From contig JAZKDO010000001.1 of NCBI GenBank assembly GCA_040387555.1, positions 496,001-560,000 on the forward strand: a stretch of DNA of 64,000 nt. The letters run 5' to 3'. A program made the position numbers and the translations under genes. Source of the DNA: UBA4416 sp040387555 (GTDB lineage Bacteria > Bacteroidota > Bacteroidia > B-17B0 > Aurantibacillaceae). A model generated the notes under the pieces. It searched no databases and was not told the DNA's origin. It worked only from the letters and a program-made list of their open reading frames with translations. Shown here piece by piece: positions 9,013 to 16,732 of this stretch (position 1 is the first letter of the stretch; every line of letters begins with the position of its first letter).

Positions 9013-10458
9013 TCAAATTTTAGAACTAATCCATTGAGTATAATTTATCAACCCAGCGTTCTCTTTATTTACTTGATACTTTTTAACAAAATGGTTGATT
9101 GCTACTTTTAAAGGCCTCCAACGATATTTTTCTTCATTTAAAAACTGGTGAATGATTTCGAGGATTGCAAGATCAATTTTTATTGATTCTCTTTCCTTTA
9201 ATTCTTTAATTGTCTTATGCACTTGAATCAACTGTTTCTCACAAAGTTCATATTCATGCATTTCTAGTCGGTTGATTAATTCAAACACATAAAGCTTAAC
9301 TACAAAAGATTTATCCAAAGTCTTAAAATTTTGCGACACGTACATTTGACTAAAAAACTTCCCGGCCTGCTTATATTTCTTTAAATCAAAATTCAAAATC
9401 GCAAGATTATTCAATACGTAAAAATATTGGTGAGAATTGTTTTTTATTTGTGTCTCATTCTGGGCTTCCTCTAAAGTTTCAATCGCCTTCAAAAGATTTG
9501 TCTTACTATAGTTGTTGACCAGGATATTATAATAATAAAATATATATTGATCATAGAGGTTTTTGTCAAACTCAAAAATTGCTTCGTGCAACACACTGGC
9601 AAATTGAATGGCGCGCTCATGCTTATTCAACATGTAAGATGCATTACATAGATAGACAAGTAATTGCAGTTTCACTTCATGCGTCTGTATCGTAAACAAT
9701 TTATCTTTTTCAAATTCTATTAAACAAGCGTGTAAATACGATTCAAGAGAAACATAATCTTTAAGAAGTAACATTAACCGACTAACGTTTTGAAATATTC
9801 GCATTCTCAACTGTGCGCTACTCTTTACGTATGAAAGCTTTATCGTATTCTTTAAGGTATGACTCAGCCACGTGGTGATTTCTTTTTTTGTGGTTAAATT
9901 CTGGGTTGTTTTTACTTCATGAGATAAAACCGCCAGGTTGTTTTCAAGTTCCTGTAATAACTTTAAACGTTGATTATTCTCATTTCTTTTCTCAATAATT
10001 ATCACAGGACTTTCAGATGTGTTTTGAATACTCATTCTCACCTGCTGTTCATATATGGCTTCCAACATCGCATACTCTTCTTTTTCAAGAGCCTTTCTCT
10101 CGGCAAGATTTAAATAATGACCGGCTAGCGAAAAGTGTTGTCTGGAAATGAAAATTTTAGCCAAACCTAATAAATGCAAAACATCGATTTCCGATTTTTT
10201 ATGGTTCAAATTTGACAAAACAACACCAATATCGTCTACTATTTTATTTTTGAGTCTGTAATATTTAGCATCAGGTTTTGCACCTTCATAAATTACGTCA
10301 AAATGGTTTTTATCCGTTGCTTTTTCGTTTCTTTTTATTAGATCAAACAATTCTATATCTTTTCTATCAACGAAATTATGGCTACGTTTAGCATATAACT
10401 TATAGCTTTTTAGCTCCTCTTTTTCCAGCGATTTGATTAGGTTTTGTAAAATATCCAT
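9013..10458 (-). CDS. Hypothetical helical protein, TPR-like
   Basis: 481 residues, no signal peptide or membrane segment, rich in Lys, Glu, Leu and Tyr and predicted by eye to be almost all helical. Spaced aromatic/alanine patterns such as YFYVLNNLAILNFDLKKYKQA suggest degenerate tetratricopeptide repeats in the second half. I do not recognise a named family. It is cytoplasmic as far as can be seen, diverges from a T9SS cargo gene and is convergent with the acyltransferase with no gap. No function is proposed. Confidence 0.7.
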   Translation of the reverse strand: MDILQNLIKSLEKEELKSYKLYAKRSHNFVDRKDIELFDLIKRNEKATDKNHFDVIYEGAKPDAKYYRLKNKIVDDIGVVLSNLNHKKSEIDVLHLLGLAKIFISRQHFSLAGHYLNLAERKALEKEEYAMLEAIYEQQVRMSIQNTSESPVIIIEKRNENNQRLKLLQELENNLAVLSHEVKTTQNLTTKKEITTWLSHTLKNTIKLSYVKSSAQLRMRIFQNVSRLMLLLKDYVSLESYLHACLIEFEKDKLFTIQTHEVKLQLLVYLCNASYMLNKHERAIQFASVLHEAIFEFDKNLYDQYIFYYYNILVNNYSKTNLLKAIETLEEAQNETQIKNNSHQYFYVLNNLAILNFDLKKYKQAGKFFSQMYVSQNFKTLDKSFVVKLYVFELINRLEMHEYELCEKQLIQVHKTIKELKERESIKIDLAILEIIHQFLNEEKYRWRPLKVAINHFVKKYQVNKENAGLINYTQWISSKI

Positions 10459-10541
10459 AATTTGACTGTGTAATGAATTTTAAAAATAGGGTATTTTTTG
10501 TGATTATTTTACTTAATTTTAAATTAGCAAAGGCATTGACT

Positions 10542-11225
10542 ATGAAACGCTTACTGATATTTCTTTTTGTTTTAACCGAACTTGCAGTTCACGGACAGGC
10601 GAAGATTGGAATGACTTCTGTTCTTTCTTTTACACCAGCGAATGCAACATCACCCTCAAGTACGGTTACCTATAGCACTTCTGTCACTTTCAAGGCCTAT
10701 GTAAAAAATGTCGGCAATGTCGCGTTTTCAGGATCTTTAACCATTCTGACAAAAAGAGATACCCTTTCGGGAGCAGTAGCCGATTCCGTTTCTGTAGGCA
10801 CTTCTTTGCAGCCAAACGATAGTATACCAGTAATTATAACATTTACTCCGGATCCAGGACCAAGCGGATTTAAATCAGGAGGCAATGGCAACACTATTGT
10901 TGTTTGGCCATACATTGCAACCGGTGGCGCTATTCCTGGCGACAGTGTAAGAGCTGTGATTTGGGTAAATGATTTGAATAGTGTTTTGGAGCTTGAAAAA
11001 AATCCAGTTATATTATATCCAAATCCAGTATCCAGTCAATTCCATGTAATGTCAACTCTGTCAATTAACTTCAATAAGATTAACATCTATGATGTATTTG
11101 GTAGAAAAGTAAAAGAGCTTCCTTCTTCAGATTCTGTTGATGTTTCTGAATTGAAAACAGGTACTTATTGGATGATTATTACCACTGAAACAAAATCTTA
11201 CAGAGTACCATTTATTAAAGAGTAA
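10542..11225 (+). CDS. T9SS type A sorting-domain secreted protein
   Basis: 227 residues from the ATG at 10542, chosen over the ATG at 10473 because it begins directly with a signal peptide (MKRLLIFLFV...VHGQA). The middle resembles a beta-sandwich (CARDB-like) domain at about residues 25-145. The last 70 or so residues form a T9SS type A sorting domain: ILYPNPVSSQF, then IYDVFGRKV, then ELKTGTYWMII. Such proteins cross the outer membrane by the Por secretion system. The substrate or role is unknown. It is 24 bases upstream of another T9SS cargo gene and probably cotranscribed with it. Confidence 0.85.
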   Translation: MKRLLIFLFVLTELAVHGQAKIGMTSVLSFTPANATSPSSTVTYSTSVTFKAYVKNVGNVAFSGSLTILTKRDTLSGAVADSVSVGTSLQPNDSIPVIITFTPDPGPSGFKSGGNGNTIVVWPYIATGGAIPGDSVRAVIWVNDLNSVLELEKNPVILYPNPVSSQFHVMSTLSINFNKINIYDVFGRKVKELPSSDSVDVSELKTGTYWMIITTETKSYRVPFIKE

Positions 11226-11249
11226 AAATTATAAATTAAACAAATCCAC

Positions 11250-12695
11250 ATGAAAACAATTAAACAAACAATTTTAGGATTAGCGCTTTGCGTGATTTCC
11301 TTATCTGCTTTTGCCCAATGTCCCACTATTACGGGTATAAACGCACAACTAGGGGCCAATGGAACGGCAACACTTACTCCTATCTTCACTGGCACTGTAA
11401 GTCCGATGTACACAAATTATTATTGGCAAATTTCTCCCGGTATACAGCAAAATTCTCCAACGAACCAAGCCAGCGCTCCTGGACAGTTTCCTGCTAATGG
11501 GACTTATACTATTTGTGCCTCAATTTCTGATTCTCTTAATGGTTGCTGGTCAAACCAATATTGTACTACAGTTACTATCACCAATATGGCACCATCAAGC
11601 TGTAGTGCTTCATTCATTGCCTATACTGACAGTAATTGTGTGACTTATTTTTCAAATACCTCTACAGGCAACGCGCTTACATATGAGTGGAACATTAATG
11701 GTGCGACTTACTCTTCTATTAATCCATCGGTAAGCTTGCCAAATGGAAATTATCCTGTTTTATTACAAACGTATTATGCAGGTCAGCCATGCGATTCTGC
11801 ATACCAGACTATTACCGTTGGTTGTAGTGGTGCAAATACTGTTTCTTGCGTAGCAAACTTTACCTCTTTTACAGATACATCCTGCGTGACGCATTTAACA
11901 AATACGTCCACAGGCACTAATTTAACTTATGAATGGTATGATATAACAAATATGAATAATCCAGTCTTAGTGGGAACTTCTGCAAATCTGAGCTTAAATC
12001 TTTCTCAGGGCTATTCTCAATTCCAATTGGCTACTTTCTCCAATGGCACATTTTGTGACTCAGCTTCTTCAGTTATCGATGTCAATTGTTCTAATCCAAC
12101 AGGATATTGTGAGGCAGCCTCTCAATTTATCGTGTATCCTGATTCAGTAAATCCAAACAGTGGAAATTATTATGCATATAACACCTCTTATGGAACAGGA
12201 ACAACTTCTTATTTGTGGAACTTTGGAGATGGAACCTCTTCGACTCAACAGTATCCTTTTCATCAATACGCTGTTCCCGGACAATATATTATTTGCTTAA
12301 CCGTGAATGCAACATATACTACCGCACTCGGAACCTCTACTTGTACAGATACTTATTGTGATTCATCAAGTGTTCAAAAAACAGCTTCCTTTTTAATGAG
12401 CCAAATGAATGTTGTTCCGCTAACAGTAACAGGAATTAAGCAGACTGAAAAGTTAGTTAGCTTAAATGCTTATCCAAATCCAATAGGCGATGAATTAATT
12501 ATTGAAGCGACACATCAAACCGATCAGAAGCTGACTTATACTTTAATCGATGCCCTGGGAAGAGTTGTATTAAAAGGAGCTATTGACCAATCAAAAACAA
12601 TTTTAAATACAAGCTCCTTAGAAAAAGGCTTTTATAGTTTAACTATCGCTACTGAAAAAAGCACTTCATTGAAAGCCATTAAATTGGTGAAATAA
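11250..12695 (+). CDS. T9SS type A secreted protein with PKD domain
   Basis: 481 residues. The signal peptide MKTIKQTILGLALCVISLSA ends near FAQ. Cysteine-rich beta repeats follow: two segments of about 85 residues each contain a C-x-A-x-F-x-x-Y/F-T-D core and a conserved LTYEW. A PKD domain at about residues 305-370 has WNFGDGTSS. The C-terminal T9SS type A sorting domain begins at LNAYPNPIGDE. The architecture points to a surface or released adhesin-like protein. A strong terminator lies just downstream. Confidence 0.87.
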   Translation: MKTIKQTILGLALCVISLSAFAQCPTITGINAQLGANGTATLTPIFTGTVSPMYTNYYWQISPGIQQNSPTNQASAPGQFPANGTYTICASISDSLNGCWSNQYCTTVTITNMAPSSCSASFIAYTDSNCVTYFSNTSTGNALTYEWNINGATYSSINPSVSLPNGNYPVLLQTYYAGQPCDSAYQTITVGCSGANTVSCVANFTSFTDTSCVTHLTNTSTGTNLTYEWYDITNMNNPVLVGTSANLSLNLSQGYSQFQLATFSNGTFCDSASSVIDVNCSNPTGYCEAASQFIVYPDSVNPNSGNYYAYNTSYGTGTTSYLWNFGDGTSSTQQYPFHQYAVPGQYIICLTVNATYTTALGTSTCTDTYCDSSSVQKTASFLMSQMNVVPLTVTGIKQTEKLVSLNAYPNPIGDELIIEATHQTDQKLTYTLIDALGRVVLKGAIDQSKTILNTSSLEKGFYSLTIATEKSTSLKAIKLVK

Positions 12696-12720
12696 TTCTA
12701 GTATTTGTTTCAATAAAAAA

Positions 12721-12748
12721 AGCTCTGTGGTATCACAGAGCTTTTTTT
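12721..12748. terminator. Rho-independent terminator (bidirectional)
   Basis: Perfect 9-bp stem AGCTCTGTG/CACAGAGCT (12721-12729 with 12734-12742) with a 4-base loop, an A-run before it and a T-run after it. It serves the T9SS gene on the plus strand and the converging RNase G gene on the minus strand. Confidence 0.9.
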
Positions 12749-12763
12749 ATTATGAAGTAATCA

Positions 12764-14320
12764 CTAAATAACTATTTCGTCCAGATCTTTATTTAAAAAA
12801 TGGTACTCCATGAAAGCGTAGCTATCAGATTTAATAACTTTTATCCATTGCTTATATTCAAAATACCATTTCCATTGTTTGCTTCTGAAAAGACCATGTT
12901 GTTTTAAATATCCTTCGATATAAGGATGTACGCAAAGCGTTATATCTTTAGCGGCCTGTTCTTTAACAATAAAGCGTAAGGCATTTTCAATTTGCTCAAC
13001 AAATAAGATACTTGGCTGAACCTTCCCTGTTCCGTTACAACTAGGGCAAGACTCCAGTACCTCAACATTTACTTCAGGACGCAAACGCTGACGGGTAATC
13101 TGAATCAATCCAAACTTGCTTGGAGGCAAAATATTGTGTCGGGCTCTATCCGACTTCATTTCTTCTTTTAACTTATCAAACAGTAATTTTCTGTTTTCCG
13201 GGCTATGAAGGTCAATAAAATCTATCACAATAATTCCACCCATATCGCGTAAACGCAACTGGCGTGCAACTTCTACAGCAGCTTCCAGATTAACCTCTAA
13301 AGCATTTTCTTCCTGTGACTTATCACTCTTTGAACGGTTACCACTGTTTACATCAAAAACATGCAATGCTTCAGTATGTTCAACAACCAGGTAAGCACCA
13401 CTTTTCATAAAGACCGTTTTTCCAAACAGTGATTTAATCTGACGATCAATTCCAAAATTATCAAAAATAGGAACCTTGCCGCTATAGTGTTTTAAAATTT
13501 CAACTTTGTCAGGAGATATTGTTTTGATGTACGATTTTAAATCATCGTATACTCTTTCGCTGTTTACATGAATAGCATTGAAAGAAGCATTTAAGAAATC
13601 CCTTAAAATAGCATTTGTTCTGTCTACTTCTCCTAATAATCGGAAAGGTGGCTCAGCCGTTTGTAATACCTTAAAACATTCTTCCCATTTGGAAACCAGG
13701 TCAGCAACATCACCTTCAATGTCGGAAACGGATTTTCCTTCAGCTACTGTTCTTACAATTACACCAAAGTTTTTTGGTTTAATGCTTTGAATCAATGCCT
13801 TTAATCTTGTTTTTTCTTCGCTGCTTCTGATCTTTGAAGAAACAGACACTTTATCCGAAAAAGGAATCAATACAATGTATCGTCCTGCAATTGAAATTTC
13901 TGTGGTTATTCTTGGGCCTTTAGATGAGATAGGTTCTTTAGCAACCTGAACCAAAACATACTGTCCTGGTTTTACAGCTTCGTTAATCTTTCCATCTTTA
14001 TTGATGTTTCCCTCATTTTTAAAATACATTAAATTGCTCACATTCTGTTTGCCAGAACGAACAGCATCCACGTATTTAAATAATGAATTGGCCTGCGGCC
14101 CTAAATCCAGATAATGCAAAAATGCATCTTTCTCGTATCCCACGTCTACAAAGGCTGCATTAAGTCCGGTCATTACCTTCTTAACTTTACCAAGGTAGAT
14201 ATCGCCTACCGAAAATTTTATGTTATTTTTTTCTTTATGAAGTTCTATTAAACGTTTATCGTTCAATAGTCCTATAACAACTTCGTTAGGCGTAGAATTT
14301 ATTACTAGTTCTACGTTCAC
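12764..14320 (-). CDS. rng: Ribonuclease G (Rne/Rng family)
   Basis: Single-strand-specific endoribonuclease for rRNA maturation and mRNA decay. 518 residues: S1 RNA-binding domain at about 38-130, then the RNase E/G catalytic core. Magnesium-binding Asp323 (VFDVNSG) and Asp367 (VIDFIDL) are present, as is the zinc-link CPSC (Cys425/Cys428). There is no long C-terminal degradosome tail, so it is RNase G rather than RNase E. In Bacteroidota the gene commonly follows HU and TPR genes, as here. The 282-base leader before it contains hairpin-forming DNA. Confidence 0.93.
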   Translation of the reverse strand: MNVELVINSTPNEVVIGLLNDKRLIELHKEKNNIKFSVGDIYLGKVKKVMTGLNAAFVDVGYEKDAFLHYLDLGPQANSLFKYVDAVRSGKQNVSNLMYFKNEGNINKDGKINEAVKPGQYVLVQVAKEPISSKGPRITTEISIAGRYIVLIPFSDKVSVSSKIRSSEEKTRLKALIQSIKPKNFGVIVRTVAEGKSVSDIEGDVADLVSKWEECFKVLQTAEPPFRLLGEVDRTNAILRDFLNASFNAIHVNSERVYDDLKSYIKTISPDKVEILKHYSGKVPIFDNFGIDRQIKSLFGKTVFMKSGAYLVVEHTEALHVFDVNSGNRSKSDKSQEENALEVNLEAAVEVARQLRLRDMGGIIVIDFIDLHSPENRKLLFDKLKEEMKSDRARHNILPPSKFGLIQITRQRLRPEVNVEVLESCPSCNGTGKVQPSILFVEQIENALRFIVKEQAAKDITLCVHPYIEGYLKQHGLFRSKQWKWYFEYKQWIKVIKSDSYAFMEYHFLNKDLDEIVI

Positions 14321-14602
14321 TTTAAAATAGTTTTAATGGCCGTCTCTATAAAATTGCTTTTTGTGGTTAAACTGAGTTTTAAAAACTTATCCGTCAACTG
14401 GCGGACTACGCTCTAAAAACCTGTTTGCCTATAAAAACTAATTTTAGTGACGTCCTAATTTATATATAATAACGTTTTGCATGCTACATAACGTTTAAGT
14501 TACAGCAAACAATAACATACACAAATAACACAAACGGTAAGACTGAATCGTCTTTCCGTTTGTGTATAATCTTTTTAGAAAAATCTAATCAGCTATTGCT
14601 GA
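14321..14602. other. Non-coding gap with a long hairpin upstream of rng
   Basis: No gene is visible. The main structure is an inverted repeat at 14528-14565: ACACAAACGG pairs with CCGTTTGTGT, and an inner AAGAC pairs with GTCTT across one mismatch, with a 6-base loop. Neither strand has a good T-run after it, so it is not a typical terminator. It could be an RNA processing site in the HU-TPR-rng transcript or a protein-binding dyad. Confidence 0.45.
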
Positions 14603-14604
14603 TT
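14576..14604 (-). terminator. Possible weak terminator after the 29-residue gene
   Basis: A 7-bp stem, AATCAGC/GCTGATT (14587-14593 with 14598-14604), overlaps the stop codon of the small gene. On the minus strand it is followed by AGATTTTTCT. The stem is short, so partial readthrough into rng is plausible. Confidence 0.45.
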
Positions 14605-14692
14605 ATTTTTTCTTATGACGGTTCTTTCTCAAACGTTTTTTGCGTTTGTGTGTCGCCATCTTATGTCTTTTTCTTTTCTTTCCGCTTGGCAT
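14603..14692 (-). CDS. 29-residue basic peptide, AURKAIP1/COX24 (mS38-like) family
   Basis: A very short ORF encoding MPSGKKRKRHKM followed by a Lys/Arg-rich tail ending RHKKK; about two thirds of the residues are basic. This matches from memory the conserved Bacteroidota small protein annotated as AURKAIP1/COX24 domain-containing, related to the C-terminus of mitochondrial ribosomal protein mS38. A ribosome-bound role is therefore likely. It lies between the TPR gene and rng on the same strand, consistent with a translation- or RNA-linked group. It is too short for standard ORF cutoffs and easily missed. Confidence 0.85.
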   Translation of the reverse strand: MPSGKKRKRHKMATHKRKKRLRKNRHKKK

Positions 14693-14731
14693 AATCCTTA
14701 GGTTTTAAAAAATTTATATTAGGTTAATTGT

Positions 14732-15559
14732 TTATTTTTTTAATTGTTCAATGTATTTTTTTACTTCTTGCTTTGCCATAGCGTCTTCCGTTACACTGGC
14801 ATATTTTTCAAGCATTTCAATTGTTTTGTTCTTCTGCCCTTGCTGTTCGTAAGCATCTGCCAAATGCAAATAAGCTTCTATATACAACGGGTCAATATTC
14901 AACACTTTTTCAAAACGTTTAATAGCTTTATCCCATTGTTGCGATTTAACAGAGAAAAATGCAAATGTCAATTGAAGCTTTACATTATTACTATCTGTTT
15001 TTTCAACCTCTCTTAACAACCCAATTCCTTTCATCGGATCCTTTCCGTCTTCAACAAAACAAGCAGCTAATTGAATCTTTGCATCACTATTTCTAGCGTC
15101 CTTTTCAATTGCTCTTTCATAGCAACGAATTGCTCTTTCATATAATACCGGAATTTCTGCATTGTCTTTTGTAAACCTTACAGAATAATAATAGCGATCC
15201 CCTGCTTTGCTATATGCCGCAGATGTTTGCATTATTTCAGCTGTTTGTTCCACAAAATAAGCTGCAAAATCAGGTCTTTTTTGTTTATCCCAAAATTGCA
15301 CAACAGGAACATAAGCAGTATCATTTTTAGATGATTTCGCTTTTGCTAATAAAGCATCATAAACCGCTTTTTCTTCCGATTTCAAAGATCCCGCTGCTTT
15401 CGATATGAAAGTTTCCAAACTAAGGTTTTTAGTTTCGGAAAGCATGTTTCCATGGTTTTCCAGTTTCGGATGTTGTGTTTTTGGTGCAAGAAATAAAAGA
15501 ACGAATAAAACAACAGCTGTTATTAATAACCCAATCTGTGTTTTACGAGTCAATGTCAT
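14732..15559 (-). CDS. Membrane-anchored TPR protein
   Basis: 275 residues. One N-terminal membrane segment (about 8-26, TQIGLLITAVVLFVLLFLA) is followed by a periplasmic or cytoplasmic helical region with tetratricopeptide repeats from about residue 130 (YERAIRCYERAIEKDARN; WDKAIKRFEKVLNIDPLYIEAYLHLADAYEQQG, given here only as landmarks). TPRs mediate protein interactions; no enzyme domain is seen. Its ATG overlaps the stop of the HU gene by one base (TAATG), so the two are translationally coupled. The HU-TPR pairing is common in Bacteroidota, but the partner protein is not known to me. Confidence 0.82.
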   Translation of the reverse strand: MTLTRKTQIGLLITAVVLFVLLFLAPKTQHPKLENHGNMLSETKNLSLETFISKAAGSLKSEEKAVYDALLAKAKSSKNDTAYVPVVQFWDKQKRPDFAAYFVEQTAEIMQTSAAYSKAGDRYYYSVRFTKDNAEIPVLYERAIRCYERAIEKDARNSDAKIQLAACFVEDGKDPMKGIGLLREVEKTDSNNVKLQLTFAFFSVKSQQWDKAIKRFEKVLNIDPLYIEAYLHLADAYEQQGQKNKTIEMLEKYASVTEDAMAKQEVKKYIEQLKK

Positions 15560-15876
15560 TACTCAATTTGTTTATTATCAAGTGGTTCAGCCACTTTTAC
15601 GTTACGTTTTACCCTTTCGCTAAATGTTTTAGCGGGTTTAAATGCAGGAATGAAATGTGCAGGAATAACAACAGTCGTGTTTTTTGAAATATTACGACCC
15701 ACTTTTTCTGCTCTTTTTTTCACAACGAAGGTTCCGAATCCACGTAAATAGACGTTTTTTCCTTCTGTCATAGAAGTACGAATCGATTTCATAAAAGCCT
15801 CCACAGTTGTTTGCACAACTATCTTCTCAATACCTGTTTTTTCTGAAATTTCGTTTACTATATCTGCTTTAGTCAT
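15559..15876 (-). CDS. HU/IHF-family DNA-binding protein
   Basis: 105 residues, about 90 of them the HU/IHF fold: MTKADIVNEISEKTGI at the start, the RGFGTF turn near residue 45, and a beta-arm ending PAFKPAKTF. It bends and packages DNA as a dimer. The C-terminus is extended by about 12 residues beyond a classic HU. It is the first gene of the HU-TPR-(small basic)-rng group and has a consensus Bacteroidota promoter upstream. Confidence 0.93.
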   Translation of the reverse strand: MTKADIVNEISEKTGIEKIVVQTTVEAFMKSIRTSMTEGKNVYLRGFGTFVVKKRAEKVGRNISKNTTVVIPAHFIPAFKPAKTFSERVKRNVKVAEPLDNKQIE

Positions 15877-15924
15877 TTATACAAAATATTTACAATCAAC
15901 GATTTAAAATTGAAAATCGGGCTG

Positions 15925-15953
15925 CAAAGATATGCTTTTTATTGTAAATCAAA
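15925..15953 (-). promoter_or_regulatory. Bacteroidota-type promoter of the HU gene
   Basis: On the minus strand, TTTG (15953-15950), 17 bases, then TATCTTTG (15932-15925), a match to the TAnnTTTG -7 element. It ends about 48 bases before the HU start codon. Confidence 0.65.
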
Positions 15954-16092
15954 AATTTAGGGTCTCTTTTTTGAAGAAATTTCTTGCCTTCCTGAATTTT
16001 TAACGAATTCACTTTCAATTTAGGATGTTTTAAACTTTACAGAGTCTCATTTAAATCATTCGTTTGAACTCTCTCATTTTCCCTATTTTAAG

Positions 16093-16100
16093 TATATTTG
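16093..16100 (+). promoter_or_regulatory. Bacteroidota -7 element before the PASTA gene
   Basis: TATATTTG matches TAnnTTTG and lies 15 bases before the ATG at 16116. The nearest TTTG upstream (16063-16066) is 26 bases away, longer than usual, so the -33 part is uncertain. Confidence 0.5.
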
Positions 16101-16115
16101 CGCCTTGTATCATTT

Positions 16116-16721
16116 ATGAAAGATTTTTTCGGATATATAAAATCAAAAGTTTTTATTAAACATATAATACTGGCTCTACTTTGTCTGGGTTTTGTATTAT
16201 GGGGCTTATTTAAATTAATGGGTGTTTATACCCACCATGGTGAAACCGCCGAAGTACCAGACTTTAAGGGTAAAGATATTTCTGACCTCGAACGCTTTGT
16301 TACTGATAAACACGTTGGATATTTAATAATTGACAGCGTTTATGATCCAAAAGAAAAATCAGGTATTGTTATTAAACAAGATCCAGAAGCAAAATCTCTC
16401 GTAAAGCACAATAGAATTATCTATTTATACGTTACTAGTACACAAGCTCCGCAAATGGCGATGCCTAAGTTGGTGGACAGAAGTACACGACAAGCAGTTT
16501 TTATGATTGAGAGTTATGGTCTCAAGGTTGGGAAGATTACTGAAATTGCCGGAGACTGCAAAGGGTGTGTTTTAAAACAATATAATAATGGTAAAGAAAT
16601 TGCTCCTGGAGATGCGATTAAAAAAGGAAGTAAAATTGATTTAGCAGTAGGAAAAAAAGACGATGGTTATAATTTACCAACAGATTCTTCCACCGCGGTT
16701 CCAGATGCTGAAGAAAACTAA
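16116..16721 (+). CDS. PASTA-domain membrane protein
   Basis: 201 residues from the ATG at 16116; an in-frame TTG at 16098 overlaps the -7 promoter element and is unlikely. One membrane segment spans about residues 15-37, then two PASTA domains (TAEVPDFKGKDISD... and MPKLVDRSTRQAV...). PASTA domains bind peptidoglycan stem peptides or muropeptides. There is no kinase or transpeptidase domain attached. It is followed in the same direction by a T9SS protein and RluD; this gene order is common in Bacteroidota. The protein is probably periplasmic and attached to the inner membrane. Confidence 0.88.
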   Translation: MKDFFGYIKSKVFIKHIILALLCLGFVLWGLFKLMGVYTHHGETAEVPDFKGKDISDLERFVTDKHVGYLIIDSVYDPKEKSGIVIKQDPEAKSLVKHNRIIYLYVTSTQAPQMAMPKLVDRSTRQAVFMIESYGLKVGKITEIAGDCKGCVLKQYNNGKEIAPGDAIKKGSKIDLAVGKKDDGYNLPTDSSTAVPDAEEN

Positions 16722-16732
16722 GAAATTTTGAA

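Noticed and set aside
14528..14565. Rho-independent terminator
   Set aside because: The stem is good but neither strand has a T-run after it.
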